Program-made: the position numbers and the translations under genes
Part shown: positions 60,547 through 64,000 of the stretch, piece after piece
Layout of the letters: every line of letters starts with the position of its first letter
Position numbering within the stretch: position 1 is the stretch's first letter
From: Dietzia sp. B32
Lineage (GTDB): Bacteria > Actinomycetota > Actinomycetes > Mycobacteriales > Mycobacteriaceae
Direction of reading: 5' to 3'
DNA length: 64,000 bases
Assembly: GCF_024732245.1 (NCBI RefSeq)
Contig: NZ_CP093845.1
Coordinates: forward strand, 620,001-684,000
Notes under the pieces: generated by a model
Told to the model about the DNA's origin: nothing
What the model saw: the letters and a program-made list of their open reading frames with translations, nothing else
The model's database searches: none

Positions 60547-61557
60547 TCAGTCGAGTGAAGGAAAGCGGGGCACGACGTGTTCGGCCAGCTCGTCGATCAC
60601 CTCGCGGACGGGCCGACGGCAGGCCCCCAGGCCCAGCTGCACGTGGTTCACCCCGATCCCCCGCAGGTCCTCGAGGTGGTCGACCAACCGCCGCCTGCCG
60701 ATCCGGAACCCGAAGTTGATCGGGGAGGCGGTCTCGTCGGGGTCGTCCGCCAGGTCGATCTGGAGCGACTGCGCGAATGGTTTGAACACCTCTCCGTCGT
60801 CGCCGTCGTCGCCGGTGGCACCGGCGGCGGCCACCATCTCCCTCCACCGCACGACCGTCCGCCGCTGGGCGTCGAAGTCCCGCGGGTAGGTCATCCACCC
60901 GTCGCCGTGCGCGGCGAGGTAGGCCACGCTCTGCTGACACGAGCCGATCATGATCGTCGGTACCGACGAGGCGCTGGGCTTGGGCACCACGTCCGCACTG
61001 TGCATCCACCCGGCCGACCACCGGATGCCCCGCATCTCGGTGGTCATGGCGTGCGTCAGGACCCTCACGTTCTCCCGGAATCTCTCGCCGCGCCCGCCCT
61101 GTTCCAGACCGAACGCCCGGAACTCCTCGGGCCGGTCCCCCGACGCCAGGCCCAGCAGGAACCGACCACCGGAGAGCCGATCGAGGCTGGCGGCGGACTT
61201 GGCGACGTGCAGTGGATGGCGCACGGGAAGGACGATGCCGGCGGTGCCCAACGCGATCCGTGAGGTGTGAGCGGCCATGTAGGTGAGGAACACCCACGGG
61301 TCGTAGACCTGCCCGACGTCACCGAACGACGGCACCCGCAACGGGATGTCACGGGCGTAGAGGGCCGCGAACCCACCGGCCTCGGCGGCCTGCGCGACCT
61401 GCGCCTGCGCGTCGGCGTCACAGATCTCGTCCCCGTCGGCCCCGGTCCGGAGGGGGAAACCCAGGCCGAGGGTGAGGCGTCCGGGCGCGTAGGTACGGCG
61501 GAAACCCGGCAACTCGCGGGGGTCACCGTCGGAGCGGGTGCACGGCGAGTCGGTCAT
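60547..61557 (-). CDS. LLM-class oxidoreductase of the BA3436 type (TIGR03571)
   Basis: 336 residues from the ATG at 61557. TLGLGFPLRTGADGDEICDA, FAALYARDIPLRVPSFGD, YDPWVFLTYMAAHTSRIALG and GRFLLGLASGDRPEEFRAFG are the features of the luciferase-like BA3436 family. Cofactor may be FMN or F420. It is co-directional with, and follows on the minus strand from, the photolyase only as a neighbour. The frame is open 27 codons upstream without a signal for a start. Confidence 0.8.
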   Translation of the reverse strand: MTDSPCTRSDGDPRELPGFRRTYAPGRLTLGLGFPLRTGADGDEICDADAQAQVAQAAEAGGFAALYARDIPLRVPSFGDVGQVYDPWVFLTYMAAHTSRIALGTAGIVLPVRHPLHVAKSAASLDRLSGGRFLLGLASGDRPEEFRAFGLEQGGRGERFRENVRVLTHAMTTEMRGIRWSAGWMHSADVVPKPSASSVPTIMIGSCQQSVAYLAAHGDGWMTYPRDFDAQRRTVVRWREMVAAAGATGDDGDDGEVFKPFAQSLQIDLADDPDETASPINFGFRIGRRRLVDHLEDLRGIGVNHVQLGLGACRRPVREVIDELAEHVVPRFPSLD

Positions 61558-61656
61558 GCCCTCCACCCTCGCACGCCCTCCCCGCCGCCCGCCCGCGGCC
61601 CGACAGCCGTGCTCTGGATTAGGATCCCCCTCATCCACCGAGCTGGAGGCGACGCG

Positions 61657-63003
61657 TTGACCACGACCCTGCTGGCCGCGGAGGCCTCCTCGACCGAACT
61701 GGTCTCGCTGTTCTGGGTCGTGCTGGTCGTCTTTGCCGCGCCGGTGCTGTCGTCGCTGACGCGGTCACTGGTCCCCGGCGTCGTACTGCTCCTCGTGGGC
61801 GGGATGCTGGTCGGTCCGAACGGGTTCGGTCTGGCGGTCGAGAGCGGCGGGGTGGCGATGCTCGCCGAGCTGGGCCTGGGGATGCTGTTCCTCCTGGCCG
61901 GGTTCGAGTTGGAGGTGTCCTCCGTGACGGGACGCGGTGGTCGGCGCGCCGCGGGGACGTGGCTGGTGAGCATGATCCTGGCCGCCGGGGTGGGATGGCT
62001 GGTGTCCGGGCGGTGGGAGACCTCGGTGGCGATCGGGCTGCTGCTCACCTCCACGGCGGTCGGGACGCTGCTGCCGATCCTCAAGGGCGCGGGCCATGAC
62101 GGCACGCCCGTCGGCCGGGCGGTCCTCACCCACGGAGCCGTCGGCGAGTTGGGGCCGGTCCTGGTGATGGCCGTGCTGCTCGGCACGCGCAGTGTCGGGT
62201 CCTCCCTGGTGGCCGTGGGGTTGTTCTTCGCCGCCGCGCTGGTCACCCTGGTGGTCCCGGCACACCTCCTGCGCATCCCAGGCCTGGGGCGGGCCCTGGT
62301 GCGCGGTACCACCACCACGAGCCAGCTGGCGATGCGCACCGTCCTGTTGCTGCTGGCCGCGATGATGGTCGTGGCCACGGTCTTCGGGCTCGACGTGGTG
62401 TTGGGTGCGTTCGCGGCGGGCATCATCCTGCGGCGTCTGGTGGACGTGCTCGCCGATCAGCTCCGCCCGGGCGACGAGGTCCCCGGCCGGGGGCTGGCCG
62501 AGGTCCTCACGCACCAGCTGGAGACCGTGGGGTACAGCGTGTTCATCCCCGTCTTCTTCGTGGTGTCGGGAATGGCGATCAGTGTGAACGCGGTCGCCGC
62601 CGCGCCGGGGATCCTGGTCGCGGCGGTGGCGAGCATGCTCGTGATCCGCGGGGGCGGGGTGTGGGTGTCCGAGACCCTCGTGCGCAACAGCCCGGGCCTG
62701 ACCACGACACGCGAGCGCGCCCGGGTGGGTCTCTATGCCGCCACGGGGCTGCCGATCATCGTCGCCGTGACCGGGGTCGCCGTGGACAACGGGCTCCTCG
62801 GCGCGGAGATCTCCTCGGTCCTCGTCGCCGCCGGGGCCGTCACCGTGCTGGTGTTCCCGATGCTCGCGGAGCTGGTGCGCACCCTCGACGACCGGCCGGA
62901 CCGTTCCCGGCGGCGGGCGTCGGGCCCCGAGGGTCCGCCGATAGGGTCGGTGAGACGTGGGGACGAGCTCCCCGACGCGACGGACACGACGACGACGAAG
63001 TGA
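61657..63003 (+). CDS. CPA2-family cation/proton antiporter, no RCK domain
   Basis: 448 residues from a TTG start with GGAGG seven bases upstream. About 12 membrane helices: LVPGVVLLLVGGMLVGPNGF, LGMLFLLAGFELEVSSVTGR and DVVLGAFAAGIILRRLVDVL show the CPA2 pattern. It ends in a disordered acidic tail after EGPPIGSVRRGDE, without the RCK domain of the antiporter at 44141-45724. The ion is unknown. The next gene starts eight bases later. Confidence 0.82.
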   Translation: MTTTLLAAEASSTELVSLFWVVLVVFAAPVLSSLTRSLVPGVVLLLVGGMLVGPNGFGLAVESGGVAMLAELGLGMLFLLAGFELEVSSVTGRGGRRAAGTWLVSMILAAGVGWLVSGRWETSVAIGLLLTSTAVGTLLPILKGAGHDGTPVGRAVLTHGAVGELGPVLVMAVLLGTRSVGSSLVAVGLFFAAALVTLVVPAHLLRIPGLGRALVRGTTTTSQLAMRTVLLLLAAMMVVATVFGLDVVLGAFAAGIILRRLVDVLADQLRPGDEVPGRGLAEVLTHQLETVGYSVFIPVFFVVSGMAISVNAVAAAPGILVAAVASMLVIRGGGVWVSETLVRNSPGLTTTRERARVGLYAATGLPIIVAVTGVAVDNGLLGAEISSVLVAAGAVTVLVFPMLAELVRTLDDRPDRSRRRASGPEGPPIGSVRRGDELPDATDTTTTK

Positions 63004-63010
63004 GGTACCG

Positions 63011-63622
63011 GTGAAGCTGACGGTCATCGGGGGTTCCCAGGGGACAGGGGCGAAAGTGGCCGAGCTCGCGCTCGATGCCGGTCACGAGGTCACGGTCGTC
63101 TCGCGCAGTGGCAGCGCACCCGCGGGTGCGGTGGTGGTGACCGGGAGTGCGACCGACCCGGAGGTGGCCCGCCGGGCTGTGGACGGGGCCGACGCCGTGG
63201 TCGTCACGGTGGGCGGCGCCAAGGGGGTCCGTCGGCAGCGCACCGGGGTCACACGGGCGGTCGTCGACGCGATGTCGGCCACCGGGGCCCGACGGTTGGT
63301 GGTGCAGTCCTCCCTCGGTGCCGGGGACTCCGGTGCCCAGATGCCGCTGCCACTCCGTCTCCTGATGAAGGTCGTGCTGGCCGCCCCGCTGGCCGACCAC
63401 GACGCGCAGGAGGCCGTCGTGCGGGAGTCGGGGCTCGACTGGACCGTCGTCCGCCCGACCGGTCTCACCAACGCCGCGGGCAACGGACGATGGCGCGCCC
63501 ACGAGGTCGGTGACGGCGGTCGGCTGGGCGGGACCGTCCCCCGCGCGGATCTGGCGGCCTACCTGCTCGAGGTGGTCTCGGACGATTCTCTCGTGGGCAG
63601 AGCGGTGGGCATCAGCAGCTGA
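63011..63622 (+). CDS. NAD(P)-binding Rossmann protein (NmrA/atypical SDR-like)
   Basis: 203 residues from a GTG at 63011. VKLTVIGGSQGTGAKVAELA holds the Gly-rich dinucleotide site; DADAVVVTVGG-like and GLDWTVVRPTGLTNAAGNGR segments follow the atypical SDR pattern (biliverdin-reductase/NmrA-like). Probably NADPH-dependent or a redox sensor; the substrate is unknown. It may be co-transcribed with the antiporter. Its end overlaps the convergent membrane-protein gene by 64 bases. Confidence 0.8.
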   Translation: MKLTVIGGSQGTGAKVAELALDAGHEVTVVSRSGSAPAGAVVVTGSATDPEVARRAVDGADAVVVTVGGAKGVRRQRTGVTRAVVDAMSATGARRLVVQSSLGAGDSGAQMPLPLRLLMKVVLAAPLADHDAQEAVVRESGLDWTVVRPTGLTNAAGNGRWRAHEVGDGGRLGGTVPRADLAAYLLEVVSDDSLVGRAVGISS

Positions 63623-64000
63623 GGCCCGCGGGCCATGAGCCAGCCGCCGAGCAGCGCGCCCAGGCCTCCCGCCGCCATGTCGCCGATCGTGTCCCCGTAG
63701 GTCACGTAGATGTCGTCGGTGAGGTAGGCGTGACCGAACCACTCGACCATCTCCCAGAGCGCACCGAGCGCCAGTCCCAGCACCGTGGTCAGCACGAGTC
63801 CCCCGGTGGTGGAGAAACCGCGGGCGCCCGGTGAACGGACGATTCCGCGGCGGGCCAGGAACAGGTAGGTCACCACCGCCATCGCGCCGGCGAGGACGAA
63901 GTGCACGGGGATGTCCCACCAGGTCACGGCCCGGTAGAGGTCGATGACGTTGCTCCACGCCGCCACGAGGAGGGCGACGGACACCAGGATGTCCGCCCAC
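63559..64000 (-). CDS. Membrane protein (DUF2238-like), 5' end outside window
   Basis: At least 147 codons; the frame is still open at the window edge, so the GTG at 63984 may not be the start. Membrane segments around ALLVAAWSNVIDLYRAV, IPVHFVLAGAMAVVTYLFLA, GLVLTTVLGLALGALWEMVE and IGDMAAGGLGALLGGWLM. Motifs WWDIPVHF, WEMVEWFG and YGDTIGDMAAGGLGALLG match the DUF2238/YjdF-like family of unknown function. Convergent overlap of 64 bases with the Rossmann-protein gene is unusually long. Confidence 0.72.
   Translation of the reverse strand, partial: WADILVSVALLVAAWSNVIDLYRAVTWWDIPVHFVLAGAMAVVTYLFLARRGIVRSPGARGFSTTGGLVLTTVLGLALGALWEMVEWFGHAYLTDDIYVTYGDTIGDMAAGGLGALLGGWLMARGPQLLMPTALPTRESSETTSSR

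Noticed and set aside
56714-60889. Plus-strand frame of 1391 codons across the VOC, ilvD and photolyase region
   Set aside because: It is antisense to ilvD and phrB, Arg/Gly/His-rich and without recognisable domains; a composition artefact.
1-64000. tRNA, rRNA, riboswitch and prophage signals
   Set aside because: No cloverleaf, rRNA segment, known riboswitch core, integrase or phage structural gene was recognised on either strand.

Overview
The window is high-GC actinobacterial DNA and, from its gene order, belongs to the mycolic-acid order (Mycobacteriales/Corynebacteriales). Seen directly: a mycothiol gene (mshB), F420 biosynthesis (fbiC) with two F420/flavin luciferase-like oxidoreductases, an LpqW-type lipoprotein, a tandem DtxR/IdeR-like box and a SigE-RseA-HtrA-TatB cluster. 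From memory of M. tuberculosis H37Rv, the first 28.5 kb matches the block Rv1230c (transglycosylase) to Rv1165 (typA), with some insertions and losses. Dietzia or a close relative is my best guess at genus, but that is inference.

Layout. 1-6.4 kb: end of a secreted lytic transglycosylase, mrp, tatB, htrA, rseA, sigE and a divergent, degenerate O-methyltransferase (envelope stress). 6.4-11.6 kb: glgC and glgA diverge (glycogen/alpha-glucan), then an rRNA methyltransferase, leucyl aminopeptidase and a DUF3117 peptide. 11.7-14.4 kb: DivIVA-like protein, folP2 and two LOG-family genes joined by GTGA overlaps. 14.5-18.3 kb: dapE, dapD, dapC (lysine/diaminopimelate) and a 7Fe ferredoxin. 18.4-28.5 kb: fbiC, two PH-domain membrane proteins, an Rv1171-like membrane protein, mshB, lpqW and typA.

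28.8-36 kb: a secreted protein overlapping a frameshifted sirtuin, an aquaporin with a large terminator hairpin, a repeat-rich membrane-anchored protein, a CoA-transferase, an LLM oxidoreductase and a second GlgC-like protein. 36-40 kb: a four-gene iron-siderophore ABC uptake operon. 40-51 kb: DUF5709-like protein, PCMT-like methyltransferase, class I fumarase, PhnB-like protein, LGFP lipoprotein, Kef-type antiporter, Bcr/CflA exporter, CPBP protease, MpaB-like oxygenase, DUF808, DUF488, nitrobindin and a Rho-N-like small protein.

51.3-55.8 kb: a tightly coupled five-gene operon (DUF4242 protein, acyl-CoA-dehydrogenase-like flavoprotein, nitrate/sulfonate-type ABC importer) behind a promoter that overlaps a TetR-like palindrome. 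This is the best candidate for an undescribed pathway. 56-64 kb: phoU, a VOC protein, ilvD, CPD photolyase, an LLM oxidoreductase, a CPA2 antiporter, an NAD(P)-binding protein and a membrane protein cut by the window end.

No tRNA, rRNA, CRISPR array, transposase or prophage gene was seen. At least eleven genes have a TANNNT -10 box 6-7 bases before the start codon, so leaderless transcription looks common here. In-frame hexanucleotide repeats interrupt or extend several proteins (FolP2, photolyase, LpqW, the repeat protein).
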